From Paenibacillus roseus (GTDB lineage Bacteria; Bacillota; Bacilli; Paenibacillales; Paenibacillaceae): a stretch of 64,000 nt of DNA. How positions within the stretch are numbered: the first letter of the stretch is position 1; each line of letters opens with the position of its first letter. The position numbers were made by a program, and so were the translations under genes. The stretch spans positions 1 through 64,000 of the forward strand of contig NZ_JAELUP010000037.1 of assembly GCF_016424485.1 (NCBI RefSeq), given 5' to 3'. Below the pieces are notes generated by a model. It was not told the DNA's origin. It did not search any database and saw only the letters and a list, made by a program, of their open reading frames with translations. This document shows, in pieces, positions 32,797 to 42,184 of this stretch.

Positions 32797-33924
32797 ATGC
32801 GGTTTGACGAATTACCGACACCATGTTTTGTCGTCGATGAGGCTCTCATTGAGAAGAATCTGAAAATCCTGAGCGGCGTTATGCAGCGTACAGGGGCCAA
32901 GATTGTTCTCGCTCAAAAAGCATTCTCCATGACAACCTTGTATCCCCTCATTGGCGAATACTTAAGCGGCACGACCGCGAGCGGCTTGTTTGAGGCCCGG
33001 CTAGGCTACGAAGAGATGGGCAAAGAAACGCATGTCTTTGCCCCTGCCTACCGGGAGGACGAGATGGATGAGATTATCTCCATCTGTGACCACATCATTT
33101 TTAACTCCTTCTCGCAGCTGGAGAAGTTTAAGGACAAAGCGCTTCAAGCTGGCAGGAAGATAGGCTTGCGCATTAACCCGGAGTGTTCGACTCAAGTTGG
33201 GCATGAGATTTATGACCCATGCTCCACTGGCTCCAGATTTGGAGTCGTCCGCGACCAATTCCGTCCGGAGCTGTTGGATGGCGTAACCGGACTGCACTTC
33301 CATACCCTGTGTCAGCAAAACTCTGATGATCTGGAGACTACGCTGAATGCGGTCGAAGAGAAGTTCGGCGAGTGGCTGCCGCAAATGGAATGGATCAATT
33401 TCGGCGGCGGTCACCATATTACAAGGGACGATTATGATATCGCTACTCTTGAAGCTTGTATCCAAAGAATGCAAGATAAGTATGGCCTGGAGGTCTATTT
33501 GGAACCAGGAGAGGCGGTTGCGCTCAACGCAGGCTACCTGACCACATCTGTACTGGATTTCCATAAGAACGGAATGGACATTGCCATTCTGGATACCTCC
33601 GCGACCTGTCATATGCCGGATGTATTGGAAATGCCGTATCGCCCGCCACTTCTGGGATCTGGTGAAGCTGGGGAAAAGCCGTTTACGTACCGTCTCACAG
33701 GCCAAACCTGCCTGACTGGCGATGTGATCGGAGATTACTCGTTCGATCAGCCATTGAAGATCGGTGATCGGCTCGTATTCGGAGACATGGCGATTTACTC
33801 CATGGTGAAGACCAACACCTTTAACGGTATGCCGTTGCCAGCCATTGCGGTTCAAGGCAAAGATGGCGATTGCCGAGTCGTGCGCGAATTCGGCTATCAG
33901 GACTTTAAAATGCGCTTGGCATAA
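32797..33924 (+). CDS. nspC: Carboxynorspermidine decarboxylase
   Basis: 375 residues from ATG 32797, one base after the dehydrogenase stop. In-frame starts 57 bases upstream would add a tail not present in the family. PLP-dependent alanine-racemase-fold decarboxylase: LPTPCFVVDEALIEKNLKIL, PLP lysine in IVLAQKAFSMTTLYPLI, RINPECSTQVGHEIYDPCST, GLHFHTLCQQNSDDLETTLN, WINFGGGHHITRDDYDIATL, LEPGEAVALNAGYLTTSVLD. It makes norspermidine or spermidine from the product of the preceding enzyme. Translation is probably coupled, since no good SD is seen. Confidence 0.94.
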   Translation: MRFDELPTPCFVVDEALIEKNLKILSGVMQRTGAKIVLAQKAFSMTTLYPLIGEYLSGTTASGLFEARLGYEEMGKETHVFAPAYREDEMDEIISICDHIIFNSFSQLEKFKDKALQAGRKIGLRINPECSTQVGHEIYDPCSTGSRFGVVRDQFRPELLDGVTGLHFHTLCQQNSDDLETTLNAVEEKFGEWLPQMEWINFGGGHHITRDDYDIATLEACIQRMQDKYGLEVYLEPGEAVALNAGYLTTSVLDFHKNGMDIAILDTSATCHMPDVLEMPYRPPLLGSGEAGEKPFTYRLTGQTCLTGDVIGDYSFDQPLKIGDRLVFGDMAIYSMVKTNTFNGMPLPAIAVQGKDGDCRVVREFGYQDFKMRLA

Positions 33925-33949
33925 ATATAATATATATGCTTCAACAATG

Positions 33950-33981
33950 CTGGCACCGGTGTTCAATCGTTGCCAGTTTTT
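33950..33981 (+). terminator. Terminator after nspC
   Basis: CTGGCA (33950-33955) and TGCCAG (33971-33976) with TTTTT following, 26 bases after the nspC stop. Confidence 0.7.
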
Positions 33982-34017
33982 GTACTCAAGCCTTTGAACA
34001 TCTTCCATTCATCCCAT

Positions 34018-34218
34018 TCAAGCGAAGAACAAGGTCGAAATTCCGGCCAGACCCGCAAGGAGGAAAAATAGTCCACCAAATCGGGTAGAAAATAAATACA
34101 AACCCGAAGGCTCCTTGCCGTCATTGCTCTTCCAGCTCTCCGTTAGCACCCATAGAATTTTCGGCTTCAAAAACATAACAACCCCTACCAGGAGCAATAC
34201 AATATACAGAACAGACAT
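34018..34218 (-). CDS. Small two-helix membrane protein (DUF6199-like)
   Basis: 66 residues from ATG 34216-34218, supported by AAAGGAGATG at the correct distance; the longer frame upstream is not needed. Helices VLYIVLLLVGVVMFLKPKIL and FGGLFFLLAGLAGISTLFFA flank a polar loop ILWVLTESWKSNDGKEPSGL. The W-x-x-TESW-KS pattern is like small DUF6199 proteins of Bacillales. No function known. Confidence 0.65.
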   Translation of the reverse strand: MSVLYIVLLLVGVVMFLKPKILWVLTESWKSNDGKEPSGLYLFSTRFGGLFFLLAGLAGISTLFFA

Positions 34219-34433
34219 GGCAACATCTCCTTTGAAAAGAATCGTATCTTTAATCCTGAACTGGTTCATGCAGCAGGTGCTCACCTGTAACGGCAGCAGT
34301 CCCTTATGCAGCAAAAGCGCCAGCCGGAGACCGGCTTATGACCGTGTATCAGACTGACGCAATGTTCTTGTACCCTATTCAATTCGGTTGAGCTAGGCTC
34401 GTTGAGCCAAATCGGTTCGCCCTGACAACCAGG

Positions 34434-34601
34434 CTATACAACGAGAAACACTGCAGGCTCCTCACATAACTCGCATTTTACTGGCGGGTCCCAATTGGCA
34501 AAATGCGTCTCCTTCAGATCCACCACATCCGGCGCATCTTCAAATTCATCTACAAACTTGTCAATCGCGAGTTCAACATGCTTTTTACAAATACAATACA
34601 T
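34434..34601 (-). CDS. CxxH/CxxC small zinc-ribbon-like protein (YyzF/BA_5709 family)
   Basis: About 55 residues starting MYCICKKHVELAIDKFVDEF, with CICKKH near the N-terminus and CELCEEPAVFLVV at the C-terminus: the paired C-x-x-H and C-x-x-C of this Bacillales family, which normally sits next to htrA in the Wal cluster, as here. The start is chosen by family length. A GTG 30 bases upstream with AAGGG before it is an alternative. Role unknown. Confidence 0.7.
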   Translation of the reverse strand: MYCICKKHVELAIDKFVDEFEDAPDVVDLKETHFANWDPPVKCELCEEPAVFLVV

Positions 34602-34652
34602 AGTCGGGTATGCAGCTCCATCTCTTGGCACTCAGCCCTTGGTTGGTTGAAA

Positions 34653-35939
34653 TTAATCCTCTTCTTCTGTTATCTCAGCAAGGGTGAAAGAGGCTGTTCT
34701 GAGCTCTCCGTCACGGTAATAAGTAACCTCAATTGTATCACCAATTTGTTTTTTTGAGTACAGGTACTTCCGCAGCTCCATCATGCTGCCGATGTCCTGA
34801 CGATCAAGCTTCACAATGACATCGTTGAAAGCCAGGCCTGCTTTCTTCGCCGGACCGACCGCCTCCAAAATAATTACGCCCCGCTTCACTTCCTTAGGCA
34901 GCCTGAGTTCCAGCCCGCTATCCTTGCTATCCTGTTTTTTCTTGCCGGAGTCGGCAAATGCCTGTTGTGCAAAATATTGCTCCAGATCCAGGGTATATAC
35001 ACCGATATATGGTCGTTTCACCTTGCCGTATTCAATCAGACTCTCTACGATCGGCATCGCATTGTTAATCGGGATGGCAAAGCCCAGCCCCTCTACGCCG
35101 TAGTCCGCTACCTTCATACTGTTGACACCGATCAGGCGTCCGTTCAGATCGATCAAGGCGCCGCCGCTGTTGCCTTGGTTAATGGAAGCATCAATCTGGA
35201 TGACCTCCTGCTCCCAATCATAAATGCCGTCCTGATTCAGCGATATAGGGATCAAACGGCGGGTCTTGCTGACAATCCCCATTGTTAGCGAATCCCCTAG
35301 TCCTAGCGGATTGCCGATCGCAATGACCGTCTCTCCGTCACGGAGCTTCGTAGAATCGCCGATTTCAGCCACCGTCGTAATGCCTTTGCCGTCTATCTCC
35401 AGCACCGCCAAATCTGTAATTTGGTCCTTGCCGAGCACTTTGGCGCCCCGCACCTCCCCATCGGAAAGCACGACTTTAATCGACTCGGCGCCGTTTATGA
35501 CATGAAAATTAGTGATCACTCTTGCTTTGCTGCCTATTTTCTCAAAGATAACGCCCGAACCCAGACTCGCGGTCTGATATGGGGATTCTTCGCTCTCCTC
35601 GTCCGTCTGCTTGCGGCTGGAGCTGGCGAGTTGCTCATTAATGATGCTGACCACAGCCGGTCCAATCTTAGCCGCTGCATGAATCGGCCGCTCATAAGGG
35701 TCCATCACCTGCAGTGAACTGATGGATACGGGCTTGCTCGCCGCAAATCCGCCTCCGTTGTCAAATATAAGGCCGAACAACAGCACCGCCGCCAAGGCAC
35801 TAATGAATGAAGACGTGAAAGCAATTCGCAGCGGGGTCCAGCGGATCTGCAAGCTATTCCTGGAACCAGACTCCATCTGTTTGGAGCGAACCCTGCGTGA
35901 CACCTTGGTCGAATAGAAATCGTCATCGAACAAACTCAT
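34653..35939 (-). CDS. htrA: Membrane-anchored HtrA/DegP-like serine protease with PDZ domain
   Basis: 428 residues. A cytosolic N-terminus of about 35 residues, one helix (AFTSSFISALAAVLLFGLIF), then the trypsin-like domain with triad H146 (VITNFHVING), D176 (ITDLAVLEIDG) and S258 (INQGNSGGALID), and a C-terminal PDZ domain (GVIILEAVGPAKKAGLAFND, LYSKKQIGDTIEVTYYRDGE). It degrades or refolds exported proteins at the outer face of the membrane. It stands at the end of the Wal cluster, as htrC/yycK does in B. subtilis. SD GAGGGGAG precedes ATG 35937-35939. Confidence 0.93.
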   Translation of the reverse strand: MSLFDDDFYSTKVSRRVRSKQMESGSRNSLQIRWTPLRIAFTSSFISALAAVLLFGLIFDNGGGFAASKPVSISSLQVMDPYERPIHAAAKIGPAVVSIINEQLASSSRKQTDEESEESPYQTASLGSGVIFEKIGSKARVITNFHVINGAESIKVVLSDGEVRGAKVLGKDQITDLAVLEIDGKGITTVAEIGDSTKLRDGETVIAIGNPLGLGDSLTMGIVSKTRRLIPISLNQDGIYDWEQEVIQIDASINQGNSGGALIDLNGRLIGVNSMKVADYGVEGLGFAIPINNAMPIVESLIEYGKVKRPYIGVYTLDLEQYFAQQAFADSGKKKQDSKDSGLELRLPKEVKRGVIILEAVGPAKKAGLAFNDVIVKLDRQDIGSMMELRKYLYSKKQIGDTIEVTYYRDGELRTASFTLAEITEEED

Positions 35940-36169
35940 GAATGATCGCTCCCCTCAATGCAGCACACATCAAAACTATTATGTCCATCGAATTTTATCG
36001 TAATCCTCTTAAATTGTAGTTGGCAGGAATGTTTTCATAACTTATAGACTACACTATTCATAGAGTTGTTGCTTGAGATACTGCTGACATTGCCGGGAAA
36101 AGCACAGCAGCTAAAAGCTTTCTGTCATTTTCATTATACCTTACTTCCATTTGAAAAGGAGCGATAAAA

Positions 36170-36391
36170 ATGAGTACTTCCAAAAATAACGCCTGGGAGC
36201 AAGTCAATCTGGCTGCCTCGATTGCCGATTTGAAGGATGACCATTACCACTCCCTGCTGGCCCTGAGCGCAATGCTTGAGTTGCTCATCGATAAAGGCCT
36301 GCTTTCCAGAGAAGAAGTTGCCGCAAAAGCCGCAGTGCTTGACCAGGAGCTGACCAGCACTATCTCCGCTTCACTTCGTCCCATTCGGTAG
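36170..36391 (+). CDS. Small protein of unknown function, convergent with walJ
   Basis: 73 residues, soluble and helical (EQVNLAASIADLKDDHYHSL, LALSAMLELLIDKGLLSREE). A good SD (AAAAGGAGCG) lies 6-8 bases before ATG 36170, which supports a real gene. Its last 32 bases overlap the 3' end of walJ on the other strand. No family recognised. Confidence 0.65.
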   Translation: MSTSKNNAWEQVNLAASIADLKDDHYHSLLALSAMLELLIDKGLLSREEVAAKAAVLDQELTSTISASLRPIR

Positions 36392-37178
36392 GACGGTCAT
36401 GATATGTACCCTTGATGGCAAATTCATCCCGCTTGAAGAAGAAGCCGCGGTTCTCTAATATACTATTCACCGTAAGCTTGGCCAAATCCATCTGATTATG
36501 ATCCAGACTAAGGTGAGCGAGGTATACCCGCTGCGTCCTGTCCGTCATCAATTCGCAGAGCGCCTCGCCGGCTGCATCATTGGACAGATGGCCCATATCC
36601 CCAAGAATCCGCCGCTTGATATTCCACGGATATCTGCCTACACGCAGCATATCCACATCATGATTCGACTCCAGCACCAGCACATCCGATTCAATCACCT
36701 GCTGCTTGACCTTCTCGCTCATGTAACCAAGGTCCGTAACCAGACTCAGCTTCGTATTCCCGTTGTAAATGCAATACCCGACAGGTTCCGCCGCGTCATG
36801 AGATATCGCATAGGACTCCGCCCGCAGTTTGCCCAATACGCCGCCGAATTCCACCGAACTGCCGGTCGGCAAAACTTTGCGCTTGTCCTCGCCGATTGCG
36901 CCGACATGCTTGTGCATTTCCTCCCAGGTCGCTTCATTCGCGTAGACCGGCAGATCATACTTCCGCGCGATGGCCCCGAGTCCCTTGATATGATCCGAAT
37001 GCTCATGTGTAACCAAAATCGCATCCAGCCTACTGGCTTCTACTTCGCGCTCTTTCATGAGCTGTTCCAGCTTCCTTGCGCTCAAGCCCGCATCAATCAA
37101 TATCATAGCATCCTCCGACTGGACAATTGTCGCATTCCCTGTCGAGCCGCTCGCCAGCACTGTAAACCTTAATCCCAT
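36360..37178 (-). CDS. walJ: Metallo-beta-lactamase-fold hydrolase WalJ (YycJ)
   Basis: 272 residues. Metal motif H58-x-H60-x-D62-H63 in VTHEHSDHIKGLGAI, opening LRFTVLASGSTGNATIVQS and LVLESNHDVDMLRVGRYPWN are characteristic of YycJ/WalJ, an MBL-fold 5'-3' exonuclease-like protein linked to coordination of cell division and DNA metabolism. Last gene of the walRKHIJ run, 23 bases after walI. Its end overlaps the convergent small gene at 36170. Confidence 0.93.
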   Translation of the reverse strand: MGLRFTVLASGSTGNATIVQSEDAMILIDAGLSARKLEQLMKEREVEASRLDAILVTHEHSDHIKGLGAIARKYDLPVYANEATWEEMHKHVGAIGEDKRKVLPTGSSVEFGGVLGKLRAESYAISHDAAEPVGYCIYNGNTKLSLVTDLGYMSEKVKQQVIESDVLVLESNHDVDMLRVGRYPWNIKRRILGDMGHLSNDAAGEALCELMTDRTQRVYLAHLSLDHNQMDLAKLTVNSILENRGFFFKRDEFAIKGTYHDRPTEWDEVKRR

Positions 37179-37201
37179 ATCTCTTCTTGCCTTCTCTCTC
37201 C

Positions 37202-37966
37202 CTATGGGCCTTCTTCTGCCTTGCCGGCAGCTTCATTCTCAATGACGACCTCTGCGGTCAATGCATTAATATAATAGATTTCCCCGTCCTCCAGCAGCAC
37301 CCGCCACGATGGGGATGCCACCTGCATATCTGTATCAAAGAACAGCCCATGGTAGCCCAGGCGAATATCTTTGATTGCCGACCCTGGCTGGAGATACTTC
37401 TCAATCAGCCTTCCGATTGCCTTGGAGGCCGACAGCACCGCCTGCTCTCTCGTTTTGCCGTGCTTTACCTGCTCGACCGCAAGCTGCCGATAAGCCATGA
37501 TCTTCTGATTGCTGTAGCGCAGCTCCAAACGCACATCGAACATCGGCAGCTTGTCCGCCATTCGGTACATGACTAATACTCCATCGGTGCCAAACGTGCT
37601 AACCTCCGAATCGAAGGCATAGTCAGTTAGCGAAGGTATCGTGCCTCCAAGCTCATCCAGCAGTTCTTTTTCATTGAAGATGATACGCGTGTCCACTGGT
37701 GTCTGGAGCGGGATTTCCCCTGTGGTGTCCGGCGTCTTCGTGAATCGGTACTCCAAATCCGGAAGTACCGGGGTCCCCGCCGGAATTTTGCCTAGCAGGC
37801 GCACATTCTTCTCTTGCATAACACGTTGCGTTTCCGGAGGAAGGTCCGTCACATCCATATTGGAGTCGAGCCGCTCGCGGACATCCAGCCACAACTGATA
37901 GCCAAGCAGAATGTTCAGCATGACAAACGCGAATATCAAGACGCTTTTGGCTCTCCTCCAGTCCAT
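37202..37966 (-). CDS. walI: WalI (YycI), regulatory protein of the WalK kinase
   Basis: 254 residues. One N-terminal helix (AKSVLIFAFVMLNILLGYQL) anchors an extracytoplasmic domain ending in a YycI fold (GSAIKDIRLGYHGLFFDTDM, ASPSWRVLLEDGEIYYINAL). In B. subtilis YycI and YycH contact WalK through their helices and restrain its activity. Located 46 bases after walH. Confidence 0.9.
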   Translation of the reverse strand: MDWRRAKSVLIFAFVMLNILLGYQLWLDVRERLDSNMDVTDLPPETQRVMQEKNVRLLGKIPAGTPVLPDLEYRFTKTPDTTGEIPLQTPVDTRIIFNEKELLDELGGTIPSLTDYAFDSEVSTFGTDGVLVMYRMADKLPMFDVRLELRYSNQKIMAYRQLAVEQVKHGKTREQAVLSASKAIGRLIEKYLQPGSAIKDIRLGYHGLFFDTDMQVASPSWRVLLEDGEIYYINALTAEVVIENEAAGKAEEGP

Positions 37967-38012
37967 TGACCTTCACCCCCGCAACTCATAACAGAATTGA
38001 AATTTCCTATGC

Positions 38013-39332
38013 TTAACGCTCTTGAACGCTTTGCGGCGGCAGACTGCTCGCCGGAAGCGCCTGGCTAAGAATCTCACTCGTCCCATCCTTCAGCCGGATT
38101 GCCCATACCGGGGTCAAGCGGATCAGCGCCTCCTTCGTCAGAGAAGGTCTGAGCGCCGGATAGACCGCCTCCACCTCAGCGCGTCTGTGGTAACTGGACA
38201 GCAGCCTGTCGAGCTGCTCGCCTCCCGGAAGATAACGAATTTGCTTCTCGGCCTTTCCATAGCTGATTGTCATAAGCGACCGCTCGTATTCGGTAACGTT
38301 GCCCTGCTGAAGCACCAGCTCCATCAGACCGAAGCGGAAGCCCGGCAGGCTCATAATCGGCATTGATTGATAATACTGCCTGAACTCAATGACGCCGCTC
38401 TCCTTCGGATTAATGAACCGGTGCAGACCGTCCCAGCCGCCATGCTGATTAATGAAAGAGATCGCCGAGTACACATTGCTGCTCAGTTGATCTTTGCTGC
38501 TCGACGCAGCTACCGGGTCCGTATATTTGATCCATTGGCCATCCTGCTCAACCTGCATCCCGCGCTTGCCGTCCGTATAAATCTGTGTTCCGCTGCGGTC
38601 TTCAATTGTACGGGTGCTGGACGGATCGAAGAACAGATTCTTCTGCATCTGCTCCGGCGAGTACGTCTCATACTTGATAACTGCCTCAATCGCCTCCAGC
38701 GGCTTCGTCGGCAGATACAGCTCGCCGTCATTGGTCTTATACGACGGCCAATATTCACCGTACCCCACATACTCCTGCACATCACTGATTGTCAGATCGG
38801 CACGGATCGATTCGTATACGACGCCGGACTGCGAACTAAAGAAATACACCCGTACCTCGTCCCGATCCGCCACTTTATAAATCCAGATCCGGTCAATATA
38901 ATCATTCAGAAACATCAAATCGCCGTCAAGCTTCATCATCTTTTGCAGCAGCTCTACCGGCACGCCATAACCGAAGCGCAGCTCAAGCCCGATCTCGCCC
39001 TTGCGAATGGCGCTCCAATCCTGCACATTCACCATATTGCGCTCGAAGCCCTTGAATTCACGGCCGCGAAGCTTTTCCAATACACGCTTGTAAAATTCCG
39101 TATCCGGATACAACACGGTGTGCTTGTCCTCTCCCAGATGAAGCACAATATCCTCCGGGAAGATAAGATTCTCCACCCGCTCCTCTTTTCCAATCTTCTC
39201 CGTCTGCACATAATCCTGCTCGGAGGTAACGATCGGGCCGAGGCTCGGAAAGCTGTAAGCGAGAAAATAACTTTGCAGCAGGCTTAGCACAACCAGAAAG
39301 GCCAGCACGCCTGTCTTGAACTTCTCGATCAT
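38013..39332 (-). CDS. walH: WalH (YycH), regulatory protein of the WalK kinase
   Basis: 439 residues. N-terminal helix FKTGVLAFLVVLSLLQSYFL, the rest extracellular. Start overlaps walK by the ATGA tetranucleotide, showing coupling. The YycH fold has three domains; recognisable stretches are LIFPEDIVLHLGEDKHTVLY and YEVGYGEYWPS-like VQEYVGYGEYWPSYKTNDGE. Works with WalI as a membrane antagonist of WalK, or as an activator in staphylococci. Confidence 0.9.
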   Translation of the reverse strand: MIEKFKTGVLAFLVVLSLLQSYFLAYSFPSLGPIVTSEQDYVQTEKIGKEERVENLIFPEDIVLHLGEDKHTVLYPDTEFYKRVLEKLRGREFKGFERNMVNVQDWSAIRKGEIGLELRFGYGVPVELLQKMMKLDGDLMFLNDYIDRIWIYKVADRDEVRVYFFSSQSGVVYESIRADLTISDVQEYVGYGEYWPSYKTNDGELYLPTKPLEAIEAVIKYETYSPEQMQKNLFFDPSSTRTIEDRSGTQIYTDGKRGMQVEQDGQWIKYTDPVAASSSKDQLSSNVYSAISFINQHGGWDGLHRFINPKESGVIEFRQYYQSMPIMSLPGFRFGLMELVLQQGNVTEYERSLMTISYGKAEKQIRYLPGGEQLDRLLSSYHRRAEVEAVYPALRPSLTKEALIRLTPVWAIRLKDGTSEILSQALPASSLPPQSVQER

Positions 39333-41161
39333 TCGGCCGTCCCCCTCTCCTGCAAGGTAGGAAGGGTAAAGGTGACGATCGTACCCTCATTCCATTCCGA
39401 ATCCAGCGTGATCGTCCCGCCGTGCGCCTTGATAATTTCCCGGGCAATCGAGAGGCCGAGCCCGGTTCCCCCCATGTTTCGCGAGCGGGCCTTATCCACA
39501 CGATAAAACCGGTCAAAAATTCGACTCAAATCCTTCTTGGGAATGCCGATCCCCGTATCCTTCACACTGATAGAGATTGAACCGGCATCTGTCATTATGG
39601 CGGACAGCTCGATAGAACCGCCGTCCATCGTATACTTGATCGCATTGGATACAAGATTGTCCAGCACTTGGTCGATCTGATCGCGGTCCAGCCAAGCCGG
39701 CGTGATTTCCTCCGCGATCTGGACTTCGGCATGTATTGACTTTTGGCGGAGCTGGAAGGAGAAGCGATCGGCCACCTCTTCCAACATCTCCGCAATATCC
39801 GTCTCCTGCCTGCGCAGCGGCGCCTGGCTGGAATCCAGCCGCGACAGATGCAGCAGGTCAGTTACGAGCCGAATCATGCGCTCCACTTCATTGCGGATAA
39901 CACCGACGAACCGCTCGCCCAGCTCCTTCTCCTGCAAAGCGCCGTCCTCCAGCGCCTCCGCATAGCTCTTGATCGTTGTCAGAGGTGTGCGCAACTCATG
40001 GGATACATTCGCCACAAACTCACGCCGCGACTGTTCCAGCTTCTCCTGCTCCGTCACATCCTGAAGCACGACGATGGTGCCTGAAGCACTCTTGTCACGG
40101 CGGTGAATCGGCGTGAATGTGACCCTCATCGTGTAGTTATGCTCATATTCCGGCTTTTCCTTGCGAATCATGATGACCTGCTCGGACAAGCCGCGAAGCT
40201 GCGCCATCCGCTCCTCGCTGAGGCCTAGCAGCTCCGTCAGCGGCACACCGTGGCCAATCTCAATATCAAGCATCTCGCGCGCTCTCCGATTCGTCACGGC
40301 AACAATGCCGTGCTCATCGGTCGCAATTACGCCATCGCTCATATTTGTGAGAATGGAGGCCAGCTTCTCCTTCTCTTCCTCAATTGCGGACAAGGCCTCT
40401 TGCAGCCTGCCCGTCATTTCGTTGAATGCTTCGCTGAGCTGCCCGATCTCGTCATCGCCGTGTACCGGCACCTGCTGATCGAACCGCCCTTCAGCCACTT
40501 GTGTCGCATGGCGGGTCAGCCCTTTGATCGGATTCGTAATGGTATGCGCCAGCAGCACGCTCAGGATTCCGGTCAAGCCAAGCGCAATCAGCATCCCCGA
40601 CATAAAGATGCCGTTGACCCGGTTGATTGTCTCGAATAGCTCGTTCATCGAGGCGACAATGTACACCGCGCCAATAATTTTGCCCTCATAAAAGGCCGGC
40701 TTGGCCACCACCTTCTTGCGAACATTGTCTTCCCCGACCATCTCCTGCTCATTGTCCCGGATTCCCTGCAGCGCCCGACTGACCGCCAGTGTCGTATTCT
40801 TACGCCCGACATACGATTGGTGCGACGGCACTGAAGTCGTCAACACCTTGCCGCTCGCATCCAGCACCTGAATTTCCGCCTCGTTGATGCTGAACAAAGT
40901 GCTTACAATACCTCGCAAATCCTCAAGCGTCTGCTCATCAGTTGTATTCGCATTCTGCGGAGACGGCGACAGCGTCTGCTCGACGAACTTGGTTAATATA
41001 TTGGCCTGTTCATTCAAATTGTTCGTGAAGGATTCCATCAGCGATGTCTTCATCGTACTAATAAAATACACGCCGATCAGCTGCATGCCGATCAGAATCA
41101 GCAGCACGTAAATAATGATCAGCTTAACCTGTATCGTGCGGAAGATACGGGCTCCCTTCAT
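39329..41161 (-). CDS. walK: Essential cell-wall sensor histidine kinase WalK
   Basis: 610 residues, standard WalK size. Helix 13-34, extracellular Cache-like domain to about 180, helix 184-206, HAMP ([20 protein letters not shown]), PAS (about 265-370, [20 protein letters not shown]), His phospho-acceptor H388 in [20 protein letters not shown], and ATPase boxes [36 protein letters not shown]. It phosphorylates WalR to control autolysins and wall synthesis. Overlaps walR and walH by 4 bases each. Confidence 0.96.
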   Translation of the reverse strand: MKGARIFRTIQVKLIIIYVLLILIGMQLIGVYFISTMKTSLMESFTNNLNEQANILTKFVEQTLSPSPQNANTTDEQTLEDLRGIVSTLFSINEAEIQVLDASGKVLTTSVPSHQSYVGRKNTTLAVSRALQGIRDNEQEMVGEDNVRKKVVAKPAFYEGKIIGAVYIVASMNELFETINRVNGIFMSGMLIALGLTGILSVLLAHTITNPIKGLTRHATQVAEGRFDQQVPVHGDDEIGQLSEAFNEMTGRLQEALSAIEEEKEKLASILTNMSDGVIATDEHGIVAVTNRRAREMLDIEIGHGVPLTELLGLSEERMAQLRGLSEQVIMIRKEKPEYEHNYTMRVTFTPIHRRDKSASGTIVVLQDVTEQEKLEQSRREFVANVSHELRTPLTTIKSYAEALEDGALQEKELGERFVGVIRNEVERMIRLVTDLLHLSRLDSSQAPLRRQETDIAEMLEEVADRFSFQLRQKSIHAEVQIAEEITPAWLDRDQIDQVLDNLVSNAIKYTMDGGSIELSAIMTDAGSISISVKDTGIGIPKKDLSRIFDRFYRVDKARSRNMGGTGLGLSIAREIIKAHGGTITLDSEWNEGTIVTFTLPTLQERGTAE

Positions 41162-41916
41162 CGATAACCAAAGCCTCCCGACTTCGGATTGCGCATCAAG
41201 TACCCCAGACCTCTGCGCGTCAAAATATATTCCGGACGGCTCGGGTCATCCTCAATCTTCTCTCGCAGTCTGCGAATGGTCACATCCACTGTCCGCACAT
41301 CGCCGAAGTACTCAAAGCCCCACACCGCTTGAAGCAGATGCTCCCGCGTCATCACCTTGCCGCAGTTGCGGGCCAGATAATAAACCAACTCATATTCCCG
41401 GTGCGTCAGATCAAGCGGCTCTCCGTCCTTATATACCACATACATATCCGTATCGATAAACAGATTGAACAGCTCCAGTCCCTGACGCTCGGCCGGCCCG
41501 GTGGCTGAGGGCTGACTGTCTCCTCCTGCGGCGACAAGCTCCGCCGTCTTCTGCTGCCTGCGCAAATGCGCCTTCACCCTGGCGAGCAACTCTCGTGTAC
41601 TGAACGGCTTTGTCACATAATCGTCCGCGCCCATCTCAAGGCCCAGTACCTTGTCCAGTTCCGTATCCTTGGCTGTGAGCATAATAATCGGCGTCTGCAG
41701 ACGGGTTCTGATCTCGCGGCACACATCCATACCGTCCTTCACAGGCAACATCAGATCAAGCAAAATCAGGTCCGGCTCTTCCTCAAACGCCAGCTGCACC
41801 GCCGTACCGCCATCGAATGCGCAGATGACCTGGTGGCCTTCCTTTTCCAAATTAAATTTGATGATATCTGCAATCGGCTGCTCGTCATCGACAACCAATA
41901 TTTTTCCACGCATCAT
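41158..41916 (-). CDS. walR: Essential response regulator WalR (OmpR/PhoB type)
   Basis: 252 residues. Receiver with D54 ([13 protein letters not shown]), [20 protein letters not shown] and [20 protein letters not shown]; winged helix with [40 protein letters not shown] and [20 protein letters not shown], which is the classic WalR recognition region. It carries about 15 extra residues in the linker ([18 protein letters not shown]) compared with B. subtilis. First gene of the operon; SD GGGGCGGTG. The promoter could not be set firmly (TAGAAT -10 near 41950). Confidence 0.96.
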   Translation of the reverse strand: MMRGKILVVDDEQPIADIIKFNLEKEGHQVICAFDGGTAVQLAFEEEPDLILLDLMLPVKDGMDVCREIRTRLQTPIIMLTAKDTELDKVLGLEMGADDYVTKPFSTRELLARVKAHLRRQQKTAELVAAGGDSQPSATGPAERQGLELFNLFIDTDMYVVYKDGEPLDLTHREYELVYYLARNCGKVMTREHLLQAVWGFEYFGDVRTVDVTIRRLREKIEDDPSRPEYILTRRGLGYLMRNPKSGGFGYR

Positions 41917-42084
41917 TTCACCGCCCCGTCCATGCTTTGTTTCCTATTATTCTAACATACCTGCCCGGCTACATCCCAATTAAAGTTCCTTTACAAGATT
42001 GTCGCCCGAGCATAGTCAAACGTGACCAAGCGTAAACGGCTTTGCCGTCCTTTGGCAAGCAAAACTTATAAATTCTTCTATTTT

Positions 42085-42123
42085 CAAAAAAACATCCTCA
42101 CCGATCATAGCCGGTGAGGATGT
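42085..42123 (-). terminator. Strong terminator after the M23 metallopeptidase gene
   Basis: ACATCCTCACCG-8-CGGTGAGGATGT, a perfect 12-bp stem followed by TTTTTTG, about 60 bases after the stop and before walR. Confidence 0.92.
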
Positions 42124-42184
42124 CTGATATAAAATAAGTGCTGGAATCTTCTGCTTATTATGATTCACCGCATCTTGCAGCGGT